Assembly (NCBI GenBank): GCA_015039465.1
Contig: MU130363.1
Coordinates: 163,672 to 227,671, forward strand
DNA from: Phlegmacium glaucopus
Taxonomy: Eukaryota; Basidiomycota; Agaricomycetes; Agaricales; Cortinariaceae
DNA: 64,000 nt
Direction of reading: 5' to 3'
This document shows positions 11,179 through 24,065 of this stretch, one piece after another (the stretch's first letter is position 1; each line of letters opens with the position of its first letter). Position numbers and translations under genes: made by a program. Under the pieces are notes generated by a model that did not search any database, was not told the DNA's origin, and was given only the letters and a program-made list of their open reading frames with translations.

Positions 11179-11920
11179 TCAATTGAGGAAGTCCGGAGAA
11201 GAAGAAAGAGGCGAAACGGCGAAGTCAGCGTACTGAATGGCCTGGCCGTCTTTCATTGACAAACAGTCGGCAAATGTAAAGGCGCGGGTAATGGCGGGTA
11301 ACGTGCCAGCGCGACTATGTTTGTCGAGGAAGGTAGGGAAGGGAGTTTCGATACAGCCCATTCCCATGTCCAATAATCTGAGGCCAAGGCCTTCAAGGGG
11401 AGCGCCTGCTGACTCAGGTGACGACTCCAAAGAGGAAGACGATGATTCGAGAGTGTGATGCCGGTGTGGCGGCGTGTGGGGGGCGATTGACAAACTTGAG
11501 AACTGTTCTGTTGGGGGCAGGGTACGCTAATGAGAACAAAAGTTAGTCTAATCTTCGAGTAGAACATGTGAGAAGATGTACCTCAATAGAGCCTCCTGTA
11601 AAGGAAAACAAGGGCGCGGGCAATGGATGTTCAACACCGGCATCAACCTGGGTAATATGAATACCTAGGCCCAAGGACACCTCGAGAGAGATGACGTCCT
11701 GGTCGCCGGCACGGTTGCGATCCTCCGACTCCTGATCAGCACCTGCATCGCACTGACCATCTGTGACTTTCCACCACTCAATATCAGCAAGAACCCGCCT
11801 GTTAGTCGTCTCTGAACCTGAAGAACGCCTGTGACCGCTACCTCTGGCAACAAGTGTGCCATTTGAGTAGGGTGAAGAACGAACTGAGGGAGAGGATAGA
11901 GTACGACGTAGAGAAGGCAT
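11179..11920 (-). CDS. Conserved basidiomycete protein of unknown function
   Basis: Two exons: 11920-11582, then an intron with GT..AG borders (11581-11527), then 11526-11179. I chose the ATG at 11918-11920, giving MPSLRRTLSSPSVRSSPYSN, because the Ser/Arg-rich start and the segment ETTNRRVLADIEWWKVTDGQ resemble a family I have met in other agaricomycetes. An in-frame ATG upstream at about 12004 would add a Pro/His-rich extension. The C-terminal half is Ser-rich (ESSSSSLESSPESAG) and probably disordered, followed by a moderately hydrophobic end. No enzyme motif, signal peptide or membrane segment is evident. Function is unknown. Confidence 0.7.
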
Positions 11921-14900
11921 TTGCAATGAGATGTAGTGGATAGCTGGAGGGGGCAGCCGCCTAACGCAGTGCCTGTGGTGAGGAAGGGAAGGGGAAGGAC
12001 GCAAGAAGAGATGGAAAAAAACGAAAAAGGTTTAAATATTTTTTTAAATAAAAACGGATGTGACATTAATATTAGATTGATGATCCTTTCTATTGCCCTC
12101 TCAACACTTGATCCTCCCTGTCAGATGAAGATTCGTCTTTTATACGAGGACTTTGAGGTTATATTCCATATCTCTGGCGCAACTCTCACGCAAATTTGTC
12201 TAGCCAAGGCAACGCCGTTGATCACTATCACTCAGGACCTTTGGCGCTCAACATCTGGCAGACTCCACCTAACCGACCTAACCGACCTGCACTGTGCACG
12301 GCCTCAAGCCCCAAGACCCGGGAACATTCTTTCTACAAATATCCAATGACTTATAGCTACATTTCATGCGCAATCTCCCATATGCCTGCCTACGGATCAT
12401 TGGCACCATGCCACATACGGTTATTCCCGGGAGGCAAGAAGACAGGTATACGTCTTTAGTTTCAATCCTCATGTCTTCATAAACGCAATTTGAATAATGA
12501 ACAACCCTCCCTTGACCCTCCTACAACGTAAAAACGCGTAAGAACGCGTCGAACGATGTAGTTTTGACGCGTTTAATTAGTGCACAAGCCGTGTGAGCAC
12601 GGCCGGCCGACATTGAGGCCGCACCACGAGAGGTACGATCACCATCTAAGTATTTCCCAGTTCTTTCACGCTAGTCCTTTGCTGGCACAAGGATGATGCA
12701 ATCCCCGTGACAGAGTCAGACAGACATCTCAGTTCTGGGAGGTTAGCTTTTTTAAGGTTACGCTACGCTAAGTAATGAACAGCTTTTACCACGCAAGTCT
12801 GACTGAGACGATCAAAAATCTGGTCACTGGTTGTCTTCCGGTAGAATTCCCTAGCTGGCTTCGATGATCCAGCTAGTTAATTAATCATGATGGATGCCAT
12901 AAAGAAAACAACTACTTAGCTAGGTTTGAACGGTAATAAACTTGGTCAAGGTTAAATACAAGTATAGTATCGTAACCTCTCTGTAGTAGTCATAGGATCA
13001 ACTTCAGATACAACCAAGGGAAAAAATTAATTTTGATAAAAATGCCTTGTATTTCCTTCATCCAGTATTCGCCGTCCTATCGGTGGCTAAATTCTATATA
13101 TGGGCGTACCCAAATGGCTATCGGTTCCGTGCACGCGTATCTAAGCGGGCGGTAATTCAGGGTATCATGATTTAAGAATGTAAAGTAGAAGAGAACGGCA
13201 GGATCAATGATATGTAACACCCAACGCGTCAGCAACCAGGCCCACAAGGCAATTGAACAAGTAGCACCGAATCAGTAACCGTGTAATCGATTCGACATGA
13301 TGTCCCAAGTCCACTAGCGATGTCACGTAGATAAGCCCGCAGCTTCTCTTTTAACTACGCAGAATAGAACACTTCGCTCGGCCTCGGCGCAAGTGCGTAG
13401 AAAACAACATACGTGTTTAGGTATTTAAACGAAAGTTCTTCAAAGACACAGGCTAGTTTCTTCTTGTGCGACAGATACGTGTGCCAGAAGTAAGGGCTGA
13501 GAATCCGAAGATTCGCTACGTAGCTAGGAACGGCTAAAATCGAGGGTTCTGTAACGAACTACACGGCTTGTCAGATCAATGTGTTTCAGCGGCGCCTGTC
13601 TTGTTAAAGTCCATGTAATAGAGAGACGGGCGTTCACAGGATCGAAAGACCGGTAGAAAATGGGAAACGTGGTAAAGAAGCCTTCGCATAATACAACTAC
13701 CTATCTGCGCGGTGACACAATATATAATGACGCCCATTTGCCTCTTTAATATTATATGAGAATGCAAGTCTGTGAAAGTGAATTTTGTGCAGTGTTCCAG
13801 AACGGACTGCTATGTACGCACCCGTTTTTTAGGTAGGGTCATTGCAGAAGAATCGAAAGGGCACATGATGCCAACGGACAGGTTCTGCAACGTATGTAGG
13901 AGACTAGCATGAGCGTACCGTTCTATAAGGAGTGCTTGCCGATGAAACAAAAAAACAGCCAAGAAAGATCCTGAGAAGAAGGGTTCAAAGTCTCTGGGAA
14001 GATCGCTCCACACATCATGGGCCATCGCGTTAGATCGTCTTCAACGCGACGAAGACCGTGATTTTCGTGTGGGGATGTAGAAATAACCTTGAGAATCCCA
14101 TGAGATATGAGGTGGGCCAGTCGCTTGCACTCCGATCTTGCCAGCGGAAAGGACCTCAATAGAACCGCAGTTGCAGACGTCGAGTTGAACACAAGGCAAG
14201 AAGCTAATGGAATTAGATTATTCCAAACATCTGTGATAAGTTTGTCAAAGCCAACTAGACGAAATATTCGGCTCTCCAAAGACATGGCTGCAATGTCTAT
14301 TTCGGTATGCTATCATACGGATATTTTGGTCATTCGGGTTTGTAAATGTCCGACATTGCGTTTTTTTGCGGTGATTTACGGAGACTTGTAGAAAATACAC
14401 TTGGCGATGGTCTTCAAATCCTAAAAAGTGGACGCGGATCTATAAGATAAAAAGTAATGAGCTCGAAAACGATTAGAGAGGAAAATTGCAACTGGACCTA
14501 CTACTCTTTGTTCCAGGTACGCCGATGTGGGAACAACATATCTGCTTGTGAAGGCTAAATTATCATTCTCCCTGTCAGTAATGTGCGTTGAATTCTGTTC
14601 ACTTTGTTTTTGAGATGACATATGTATCTTGATATGATCAGGCGCGAAAGCTGCGCATCAAGGCTGACAAGCAGCCTGTCGTTAAGTGACGAAATCCCAA
14701 TTCTAGTAAGTTCCTGGTTTCTCTACCCCGAGTGTAAGGCCATCACTGCTAGCTCCACTGTTCTTGAGTACAAAGGTTTGTAAGATGATGTGAAAAGAGC
14801 GACAATCGATCCCAAGCCTTGAAGCTTGAAATAGAGAGTGTTGTCTCCAATCCACTGATTGCGGAAATTTCAAGCCAAGTACCAGTTTGCATTCATCCAA

Positions 14901-16080
14901 CGAGCCACCGTTATGGGCCCATATCTATTGGGGGGTTCGCGCCTCGGATCCAGGAAGCCCTCGCCAAAATTGACCATCGCAAGGATGATGGAATAACAGT
15001 GGCTTTACGAAAGAAAGCCGTCAACACTGGATACTTATGATTAAGAGTCGTCATCGAAGGTAGGCCGCTGATGGATGAGCACATTAAACGCCTTGGACGT
15101 TAGAAACCTCGGTGTTTACTAACATGTTCTTTGTATTCCTTGTCTTCCAGATTTCAGTGGCGCAGATCTCGATATTGGCTACATTGAAGCTCACCTGAAG
15201 TCTTCACATCCTTTACGCCACCAGGGTCACTAATTGAGACCGAGATAACTAATAATGTGCGATGTGAATGGACCCAACTATGAAACCAGTCCGGGTGTCG
15301 CCGGAAAAGGAATTTAAGGAATTGCCAAAACCGAATGTCATCCTGATGAAGCACAGTCAAGCATGATGAGTGGTTTTGGCTTTAGACTTCGTGGGTTTTT
15401 AACCCACTTTTTGAAATCTCGAGCGGAGAATTGACTTGACAAAAGGATTTGACATGGGCGCAAAAATCCGTGCCTTGTAGAGCATGCCCAAACCAAGTAA
15501 GTACGTCAAGCATTTAAACTAGGGCCTATGCCAGCTTTAAAAAAAGGACGAGGTTAGTCATGAATCATGATCACTTGCAACAGGCGTACAGCACGGACTT
15601 ACCTCCAAAGGTGCTAATAGTTCAGCTTGTGTGGAAATTTGGCGTACCCTTCGAATGTAAACCAGCAGTGACTAATAATGTTTACGGCTGATGATAAACT
15701 TGAGCTAGTCGGTTGAAATCGCTTCAGAAGCTGAAAGTAATGTAGTATTGTGCTATAAAACACGATGCAAGATGGTCTCCTCTCCTAGGTCTTCTGAATT
15801 CAAATAAATCCTCTGGCATCGTCAGCCAAGTGGTCAAAGAATGAGAAAGCCGAGAAGTCAAAACGCCAGTCGCACGTGACGCGCGTGATACTTCACAGCG
15901 TTTTGTTCAACCCTTTTGTGTTCTCCCTGCTTATTATGATAACTGAGTGCAACGTACAACGCCCGAGATTCCACAAGGCTAGCCGCTGTAGAACTCTACT
16001 TAAATGCGATTCTCCTACAAGAATTACCTGTTCCTTCCTCCCTCCCTCCCCCTCAATTCCTTCTTTGAACTGGATTCGTT
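11921..16080. other. Gene-poor stretch of about 4.1 kb
   Basis: I find no supportable gene. Open frames at 13923-14285 (minus) and 14819-15040 (plus) are short, lack introns that would extend them and carry no motif I recognise. They could be remnants of old genes. The last 60 bases (16020-16080) are strongly CT-rich (TCCCTCCCTCCCCC) and lie directly before the F-box start, as in many fungal promoters. Confidence 0.4.
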
Positions 16081-17727
16081 ATGGATTCCGATACTACATG
16101 CAGCACTACGCCGTTCCCTAGTGATACAGATACCTGCTTAAACTCATCCGAATCAGAACCCCCTTCTCCTTTCTCATCTAGCCAAGAACTTGACGATGTG
16201 GCGTTGCCTAAAACCCCTACAATACCTATGATAAACAGACAGACAGATAACGATAAAACCCCCACCCAAACCTCTATTTTCAAGTACAGGCCACCTATCA
16301 AGGGGCGCCTAGAGTTATCCTCCTCACTCAGTCGTAGACTCTTCATAACCCCTCCCGCTGGCGATAATAGCAATCTTCTCAACGATGATTCGGATTTGGA
16401 GGAATCTCTGAGCCACACACGACCTCTGATTCATCTCCTTAGTGTTGCAGTTGAAATAAAACAGTCAGAATCTGTTGTGCTTCGACACTTGGAAGGCCAA
16501 CGGGATTGGACAAAACAATTGCCCAAGGGGGTTCTCGAGCGCATCTTTCTATCTTACATTTGCTTTCTCCAGGCCTCTCTCCATCCTCTCAACAAGCCCT
16601 ACGCCGTACCCTGCGCAACGTCGGGCCCTCTGCTTTTGTCACAGATATGCAAGCATTGGCGTGATACGGCGCTCGCCTCTCCTTTGCTGTGGGGCTCTTT
16701 GTCTATTGGGAATAACCAACCTGATATTTCGCTGCTCAATTCATGGCTTTCTAGATCTCGTCACATCCCCCTTTCACTACGTTTGAACTTGAGCCTCAGT
16801 CAAGATAACGCGGAATATGTCGATGCTGTTCTTGACCTGTTTAATCGACACCGTAGAAGTTGGCAAATCCTTGATCTTCGGTTGGACGACCAACTGGCTG
16901 ACAAGCTTTGTACGATGCTTGCATCAAGTGATGCTGGGTCATCTGTTGTTCCAATACGACGCGTTCGATTGGGCACGAAATCTTGCAGTGCGCCCATTAT
17001 TTCAAAGACGCTTTTCGCACTTGAACGGTTTCCTAGTCTTCAAGAAATCGTTTACGTAAATAGTGATAGAAATTCTTTCCTTTCCGATACTATCAGCGGC
17101 AGTCCATTATGGTCTCGATTAACCTGCATCGATATCGGTGCAGCCCTAACTCATTTCGAATGTATCGACTTTCTCCGTCAATGTACTTCAGCGACTTCCA
17201 TCACATTTCAAAACATCAACAATTTTGAAGCCGAAGAAAATCCGCTACTCCGTGCTACCCATATCTTTTTACCCTACTTACAACACTTCGATATCGTCGT
17301 ATCCACAGTCGATGTTTGTGGCACCATCCTCACGCGCCTCACATGTCCATCCTTGAGCACTTTGAGCATTGTCACCGCTTCCAATGCTTCGAAAACTCCA
17401 GCTAATCTTGGAGCTTTCCTGACCCGCTCAGCTTGCCCCCTACGCATCCTCAACATCTTTGACTGGATGATGGATATACACACCCTCTTCACCTTCATAC
17501 GTGCCATAGCCACCTCCGGCGCGGGAGTTGGTTCAAGGAAATGGGTAGAGACCCTTGGAATCTATTCTACAAAGATGCCGAGAAAAAGTGAGAAGTTTTA
17601 CGAGGCTTTGGGCGAGGAGGAAGTAAGTAACGGGAGTCTAGGAATCAAGATCGATAGGATCGATTATTGGTCGTCGTCTAACCAAGACGGGTTGTCATTT
17701 CGAACCAGAGTTGGGTGGGGGAAGTGA
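16081..17727 (+). CDS. F-box-like protein
   Basis: A single-exon frame of 548 residues. Residues 1-130 are Ser/Pro/Thr-rich and probably disordered. An F-box-like segment follows at about 160-215: LPKGVLERIFLSYICF, then PLLLSQICKHWRDTALASP and LLWGSLSI. This is the pattern of the large agaricomycete F-box family. The rest resembles degenerate leucine-rich repeats (LRLNLSLSQ, LDLRLDDQL, LTCIDIG), as in proteins that select substrates for SCF ubiquitin ligases. Binding to Skp1 and ubiquitin ligase function are inferred from the family; the target is unknown. A CT-rich tract precedes the ATG. Length and open frame suggest an intact gene. Confidence 0.85.
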   Translation: MDSDTTCSTTPFPSDTDTCLNSSESEPPSPFSSSQELDDVALPKTPTIPMINRQTDNDKTPTQTSIFKYRPPIKGRLELSSSLSRRLFITPPAGDNSNLLNDDSDLEESLSHTRPLIHLLSVAVEIKQSESVVLRHLEGQRDWTKQLPKGVLERIFLSYICFLQASLHPLNKPYAVPCATSGPLLLSQICKHWRDTALASPLLWGSLSIGNNQPDISLLNSWLSRSRHIPLSLRLNLSLSQDNAEYVDAVLDLFNRHRRSWQILDLRLDDQLADKLCTMLASSDAGSSVVPIRRVRLGTKSCSAPIISKTLFALERFPSLQEIVYVNSDRNSFLSDTISGSPLWSRLTCIDIGAALTHFECIDFLRQCTSATSITFQNINNFEAEENPLLRATHIFLPYLQHFDIVVSTVDVCGTILTRLTCPSLSTLSIVTASNASKTPANLGAFLTRSACPLRILNIFDWMMDIHTLFTFIRAIATSGAGVGSRKWVETLGIYSTKMPRKSEKFYEALGEEEVSNGSLGIKIDRIDYWSSSNQDGLSFRTRVGWGK

Positions 17728-18024
17728 TTTGCTTGTCTGTAACCTTTTAATTTGTATGAATTGTTATGTAGGCATGTCGACCCCTTCCTTGTTTATCGAT
17801 TCGTCGTTATCTCGTGTCAAGAGGAACAATAAATATATTTGATATATTCCTTAGTATGTCATTCCATCCGTTTGTAACTACAAGATACAAAAAATATACA
17901 TAAAACAAAATACATACATGACAAGTTTCTAGGCCATAGTTTTCTTGTCCTCTAAAAAATCTCCAAATTCCCATTTGTAACAGTCCTGTGGGACAATATG
18001 TCAAGACACCGACGAAACGAAGAA

Positions 18025-19647
18025 TCATACAAATGAAAGAAAACGCACAACACATCCTTCTTCTATGATTGCCTTGGGTACGTTTCTCTTTCTCTCTCTC
18101 TGTTCATCACCACCACCGTCCTTACTGCTTTTCCTTGGGTTTGTTTCCCTAAAACCAGCTACATTTACTTCCGCACCGTCGCCTTCCTGTTGGTTATCAC
18201 CATACCGGAGTCTAACCTCCTCACCTGCGTCTTCATCACCCCACCAAACGTCAGCCTCCAGAACAGTCAATATCAACTCCTTGATAGGATGACGCATTAC
18301 ATCCACAGACCACCCTAATCTACCCACAGAATCAAACACCACACTCTTGCCTAAATGGCAACGCGTCTCGAGAGCGTATCCCCCAAGTGTGCACGGTGAA
18401 CCAAAGCCTGTACAAGTGCCTTGAGGTATCGGGTCTGCGTTATGATACACATGGGTGGTGGCGATTGGGTGGTATAAAGATGGAGAAGAAAAAGGATCGG
18501 GTGATTGAGACGAAGAAGTGGTCAAAGGAAAGGCAAGACTGATTGAATCGGTAGGAGGATGTGATGGCGGGATGGGCGGGGGTAGGGGAAGGTGTAGTCG
18601 TGAAGCTGCAAGCCTTTCTCCCGGCGATTCGAACGCGACGGCAGGCAACCCATATGTTGCGCCTAACAAACTAGCAAGTGCTCCTCCCAAGGAATGTCCT
18701 ACGAGCCACACATTAGCTGACGGGTATATCTGAATGAGATCGTCAAGAAGTTTCTGGAATACCAGCGTTCCGGGTGTGAGAGAAGTGGACAAAGCACAGT
18801 GTAAGGAAGCTAAACTTACGACGCCAACGGAATAGAATAGGCTTTCTTGGACAAGGGCCTTCGTAAGGCATTTGTTGTCGCACCTCCCATAATTAGCATA
18901 GCAATCACAAACAGTAGAGAATATCCAAGAGAAATCAACGCGTGCGCAGCAACAAGAAAATAATCTATAAGGATGCTGAGTTAATCAACCGCAGCAAGCC
19001 TTTATGAGTCACAAAAACCTACAAATTGTCGTTGAATTTATCAAGCTCAGAGGTTGGACCTTGAAGGGTTGTGCCCTTTATGGAGAGCACAATGGTGGAA
19101 TTATCAGAGGATAGAAAGACATGACCCCTGAAACCATCCGATCCCTGCCAGCCAAATGGAAAACTCTGTAGTACAAAACTCAGTAAGCAAGATAGAACGA
19201 TTCAAACAGCAGAGAGTCGCACGTATTTCCAGGCATCATCAATGTCGAACCAAGACTTACGGTCTGGCGATGCATAGGCGTTGGCTGACATACGCGCCAG
19301 CTGTGCCAACGTATGTAGGTCTTCAATATCGGGACCTGATATGTTTACTGGATCCCAGATAAGTGGTTCTAGTTCAGATTGTGCATGGTACAACGAGCGC
19401 AGACGTGTACGGCGGAGGGCATCAAGAGATCGAGGGCGATAAACGATCGTAGGCCGGGCTTTCAAAACAGGTGATGGAAGTAGAATGTGAGAGGGTGAAG
19501 GGGATAATTGCGAGGCTAATTCTAGGTGCTGTTGGTGAAATGTTAACGAAACTTGGGATGAAGCATAGGGTAAGAGGAATGATGTTATCAGCAACGAGCT
19601 TGCCAGGAGCATTACGACGAAAGCATAGAACAAGTTCCGAGCCATCA
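18025..19647 (-). CDS. ATG15: Autophagy-related lipase ATG15 (vacuolar phospholipase)
   Basis: ATG15 is the lipase that breaks down autophagic and multivesicular bodies inside the vacuole. The product starts MARNLFYAFVVMLLASS, a signal anchor/membrane segment, as in the family. A downstream cysteine-rich stretch (FSCCCARVDFSWIFSTVCD) and the class 3 lipase nucleophile elbow GHSLGG (coded near 18682-18699) are present. Then come AFESPGERLAA and YHNADPIPQG, the latter carrying the expected catalytic Asp. Four exons: about 19647-19224, 19170-19023, 18962-18822 and 18795-18025, with short introns. An alternative ATG at 19666 would add six residues; the start at 19647 was chosen because the membrane segment follows at once. 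The Lys/Arg-rich tail of about 60 residues is poorly conserved. The gene appears intact. Confidence 0.93.
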
Positions 19648-20520
19648 GTATTAGTATACAAATCAACGGTTAGACGGTCCGAATACCGATAACCGACCGC
19701 AGGGTAGCAGAAAATCGATTGAAGCTAGCAAAATGAACATGAAGGATACTGGAACTTGAGAACGATTTCATCCAACACAAGTCCATGAATTGAGTTTTGC
19801 GAAGTTGATTTGATTTCTAATCCTCGTCTTTCAGATCATAATCGTTGTGAATCTGCCTTACGGTCAACTGCTTGAGAGACGCAAGCTAAAAATAAATCAT
19901 ATTCAACAAAGGTTCAATGAAATAACTGTACGAGCGCATACTCTACCGATCAATATCTGCGGTCAACATATGGAAAAAGGATAAAATCCGTCGGTCGTTT
20001 TCTGCTAGTAAGAAATCTCAACAACTCACCTGAGTCGCATCCTTAGTTTCGTTGTATACATGTAGCAACGCAATATGTTTCTTGACGATGAGTTCTGCAT
20101 CTTCACCTTCGCTGAAAAAAGATTGCCGAATAATAATGATGATAATGTTAGTTTGGCGCATATATGCACCCCAAGGTCGTTTAAAAATCAAACCCTAATC
20201 GCTTCTGGAGACTATCAATTTCATTCTGAAGGGCTAAGGCTCTCTCTTCTTGTCTCTAAGATGCAAATGTGCGCAGGATGGACGAAGTGAAACCGAGTTG
20301 ACCCACTTTGATTGAAAAAGAGGTGTGCATAACTCTCTATACTGAGCTTGAAGCCAATATTAATACTTGGGTCCGGACAGTATAACTTGCAAGGTGAAAA
20401 GCGTGAAGAAGGAAAAACTAAGTAGTTCAAGGTAGAGCGGCCTGCTCTGCTGCTCAGAAGGCGTCTATGACTATTTACTTTTATTTACCGGGAACGTTCT
20501 TTCCATAGATAGAGCAGGCC
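19648..20520. other. Upstream region of ATG15, no gene recognised
   Basis: Contains the ATG15 5' flank and untranslated AT-rich DNA. Open frames at 20075-20290 (+) and 20221-20430 (-) overlap each other and show no domain. Nothing else is supported. Confidence 0.4.
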
Positions 20521-20638
20521 ACCAAGGCCAGATCTTGGACGAATTTTTCGAGTGTGGGAACTTATTTTTTGTCCGGACACAAACAGACACAAACCCCAAT
20601 TTCGGGATACGGCCTTGTCTGCTATTGCCCGGGGTCCT
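20521..20638. mobile_element. Short relative of the hAT-type MITE at 7449
   Basis: The 118-bp unit is flanked by the perfect 8-bp direct repeat AGCAGGCC (20513-20520 and 20639-20646). It shares with the element at 7449-7661 the internal GTGGGAAC, TTTTTTGTCCGGACA and the right end CCGGGGTCCT. Its left end (ACCAAGGCC) differs from the expected AGGACCCC, so it is an internally deleted or divergent copy. Confidence 0.6.
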
Positions 20639-21112
20639 AGCAGGCCAGGCTCCAGTATTCAATTTCTCGTTACTGTAATAACCACTAAGCTCAATATTTA
20701 AAAAGGCATCGATAATATTCCCTATTTTCTACTAATACATGTGAAAGGAGTGACTTGAACAAATAACGAGTCGACGTCAAACTTGACATCTTCCGGCCAC
20801 ATATAAGCCTGGCTCGGAGCCGTTAGAAGTCCAAGAGAAGAAAAATCTGTCACCATATAAAGCCCCCACCCAAACCACATCGAAACCCAAATATCTAATG
20901 GAAAAAAAGGAAAAAGAAAAAAGAACCCATTAATGAGGTGAAGGATATATGTATAAAAAGAATCATCATGTCCAGGGGCAATGTGTGTAGATCTTAAATA
21001 AATAATAAGAAAAGGAAGGATTGGTATATAACAAAAAAAAAAGGAGAGATTTCATGGAAGCAGAGACCGAGAAAATAAAAAATCATTATACCAGTATATA
21101 TACTGTATCATT
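20639..21112. other. 3' flank of the LIM-domain gene
   Basis: AT-rich DNA with A-rich runs (20900-21050) downstream of the LIM gene stop at 21113-21115. No further gene is visible. Confidence 0.4.
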
Positions 21113-24065
21113 TCACCTAAGCCCACCGTCACCCAACTCCGCACCTCCCCCAACACCACCTGTGAGATCAATAAACCGGGTTACGCGTTTCTTTGCTCTC
21201 GTGGTCTTTGCCCACTCCTCATCCTCCTCATCACTGCCACGAACGCTAGCGTTGTGGACATGTCTTTCACACAACATTCTTCCATCTATCTCCCAATACT
21301 CGCTTAACGTTTGCTTGCATGGGGGGTATCCTGGATGTTCGCATGTCATGTGTTCGGGGTGGTAGCGGTCGCCAGAATAGGACACGGCACAAGGGCCTTC
21401 GATGGGTTGCCCACAACGAGCGGCAGCACATAACGAATCATTTGCTTCGTGGTAATGATAGGCACAAAAAGGTTTGCCATCATAGACGTAGAAACTTTTA
21501 TCGGGGAAAGGTTTCTAGAACAAAACGAGTGAGGCCTTAGGTTCCAAAGATCATAAATAAGATGCTGACATGACAGGTATCGCAGTTAAAGCATTCTTTA
21601 TGATATTTGCCTTTGAGCTGGCCATCGGAAGAAGACACCGCTTGCTTTTCTATGGACAAATTGCAGCGACGACACTTCGGATGAAACACAATGATTAGAT
21701 ATGATAGCATATGAGTTGTGAAACTCACTTTGGGCAAATACATTTTCTTCCAGCACTTTTCGCACAATACACCTCCTCCGTCGACCGACACCCACCTTCC
21801 ATTGTCAATCATGTTTTGACATTTCAAGCACACTTTCGCCTTTCGGGCTCTCTCCTTCACACTAGTCCCATCCAAAGCCTTATCCCTCTCAACTTTAGGA
21901 CTCGTCAGAGACCTCATTGGCAACTTGACTGGCTTGCTCTCCGGTGAACCAGGATGGGGACTTTGAATGGTGTTACTACGATGTGCCTTGGGGCCATTAC
22001 CGATAATGTTGTCATCTTTACGAGAAGAAGCAGTTGAAGAAGTGTCAGTCCGGTAGAGATGGCTACGCTGACTCGAGCTTCCAAATGATGCTTGTTTAGT
22101 TCTGGTTTTAATCTTGGCTTCTTCTAACGCCTTGTCCATCTCTTCTATAGAATCCGTCCCTGCGTTTCTCCCTGCGTTTCTCCTACGAGTTGAACTTTCC
22201 CTCCGAATCACACCAGGTCCTCCCAGTTTCGCATAATCACTTGGAGGCGTCTGAGACAGACCAAGCGCTTGTGCAATGACGGCAGAATTTGCTCTGTCCC
22301 TAGTGAGAGATCCGCCACTTGCGCTTGAGACTGACGATGCAGAAGCATGGCGAGAGTGTCCGGGTCGTTGTTGGATTGAAATACCTGTTCTGTCGACGTT
22401 GTTCTCGGAATACTCGGAACCGGATGGGTAGCGATAACGTCGTGATGATGAGTTGGAACCCGTACGCAAGACGATGGATTGCATACGGGCGCCATTCTTG
22501 CTCTGAGACCTCGAAAGCTTGCCATCGTTGTCTTCGTTGTCTTCATAATCCGTGGAATCTGCGTATGCAAGGCCGCCATACTCGGATTCAGAATCTACAG
22601 GGGAGATAGGCCGTCTGACATCTTTCATTTGTCGTGAGGAGTTGGTGCTGGATGTCGCCGAGCGATGGAGTATTGCAGAATCAGAAGTGTTCTTCCGAAC
22701 GAGCGGTGTAGGGGCAGATGTCGAAGAATTCAAAGATGGCATGGACGGATCGTTATTTGATGTGTTGGCGGAATCAGAAGCACTGCTGTTACCGGGTATT
22801 TTGTTCTTGAACTTTTCTAAAAAAGGAAAACGAGCTGATAGTGGTGAAGTGGTCATAGGGTCCGATAAGGTAGGCTTTAAAGACGCCGGCTGCGTCGGAG
22901 TTGGGTCAGGAGGTGATGGAGTTCTGATGATCTTTGTAGCAACGGGCTGTGAGGCGAATTCTGATTGGGGCAATGGAGATGTGGGTCCAGGTGAGTGAGA
23001 TGAATATCCTGATCCTGCAGAGAGAGGAGGCGTTTCAGTGGCTAACCATGGTGTCAATTAAATCGTCAGATAATCACTATGGGAGAACGACGCACGACGA
23101 GCGACAGTATCAATGTCTAGAAAGTTTGGCTTTGTTGGCCCCGGGGGTCGGCCGGATGGAGCGGCAAACATCGCGGCCCGAGCAACAGCAGCAAAACCTC
23201 GCCTGCCTACTCCAGCCATACCTGCCTCACCTCCTGTCTTAGTATCAATTCCTCTCTCTGGAGGCGGTACGAAATATTGATATTGTGGAGGAGCTGGAAC
23301 TACGACCCCCGGTCCGGTAGTACCAGAAAAATCGACAATTTTTTGAGGAGCTGGAGAACCGTGTGGAGTTATAATATTTCCTTTGGGAACCATGTTCGGA
23401 GTACCCGACCGAGCAACGGGCGGATCTGGTAGGGCTCTATGAGATGGTGCACCTCGATTTGAGGTAGGGACAGTGGGAGCGGGAGCGATATCTTGATTAA
23501 AATACGGACGAGGAGTAGTGGGTGTTGGACGAGGACTAGTAGGTATTGGACGAGGAGTGGTAGGTGTTGAACGAGAGGTGGTAGATGTTGGTTGGGTAAC
23601 GCTGCTAGTATTCGATGAGAGTAGCTGTGTGAGCATGGGGGAAGATGTGTTGATAGATAATCGGGTGTCTCTGGATGGGCCAGCATTTGATCCCACTTTT
23701 GAACTAGCCAAGGGACTGGACCTGGGCTGAAATGTCACTTTCGTGGGGGAATTAGAACCTTTCGCGGGAGGCGGGCCCCTTGACTGTGATGGATTTGGAC
23801 TTTGTTGTCGAGTTGGTGACGCCGACCGTGAAGTAGAAGGAAGAGGACCCCTTGTGCCTGTGGATGGAGTGCGACCTTGTAAGCGTTTAGGAAGAAGAGT
23901 TGCAGCAGCTGTTGAAGACAATGCAGGCTTGGGAACTGGTGATGTGAGAGCACAAATATGTTCTCCAAGTTCTTCAAGGGGTACAAATTGATTACATGTA
24001 GAACATTTTGGAATAGGTAGATTGCGAGATACGCGAGTTTGAGTAGGATATAGTATTGAAGCCAT
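21113..24065 (-). CDS. LIM-domain protein
   Basis: LIM domains are double zinc fingers that bind proteins, often at the actin cytoskeleton or in polarity signalling. The N-terminus (MASILYPTQTRVSRNLPIPK) is followed by a CSTCNQFVPLEELGEHIC zinc-binding segment. A long Ser/Pro/Thr-rich, probably disordered region of about 700 residues with many SP sites follows. The C-terminus carries LIM-type Cys/His clusters: CLKCQNMI..CEKCW, CRRCNLSI..YHKECFNCDTC and FCAYHYHEAN..CGQPIEG..YHPEHMTC..ERHV. At least four introns occur, including a very short one of about 36 bp near 23039-23075 and ones near 21510-21540 and 21685-21730. The layout resembles fungal paxillin-like or RhoGAP-associated LIM proteins (inference). 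The gene is intact. Its first 95 or so codons are duplicated at 53573-53801. Confidence 0.9.

Noticed and set aside
10639..11182. Two overlapping minus-strand frames as a gene downstream of the unknown protein
   Set aside because: They overlap in different frames, are composed of low-complexity His/Ser/Leu-rich translations and lie in what is probably the 3' untranslated region.
13923..14285. A minus-strand gene of 120 codons
   Set aside because: No recognisable motif, no extending exons and no conserved neighbours. It may be a chance frame or an old remnant.
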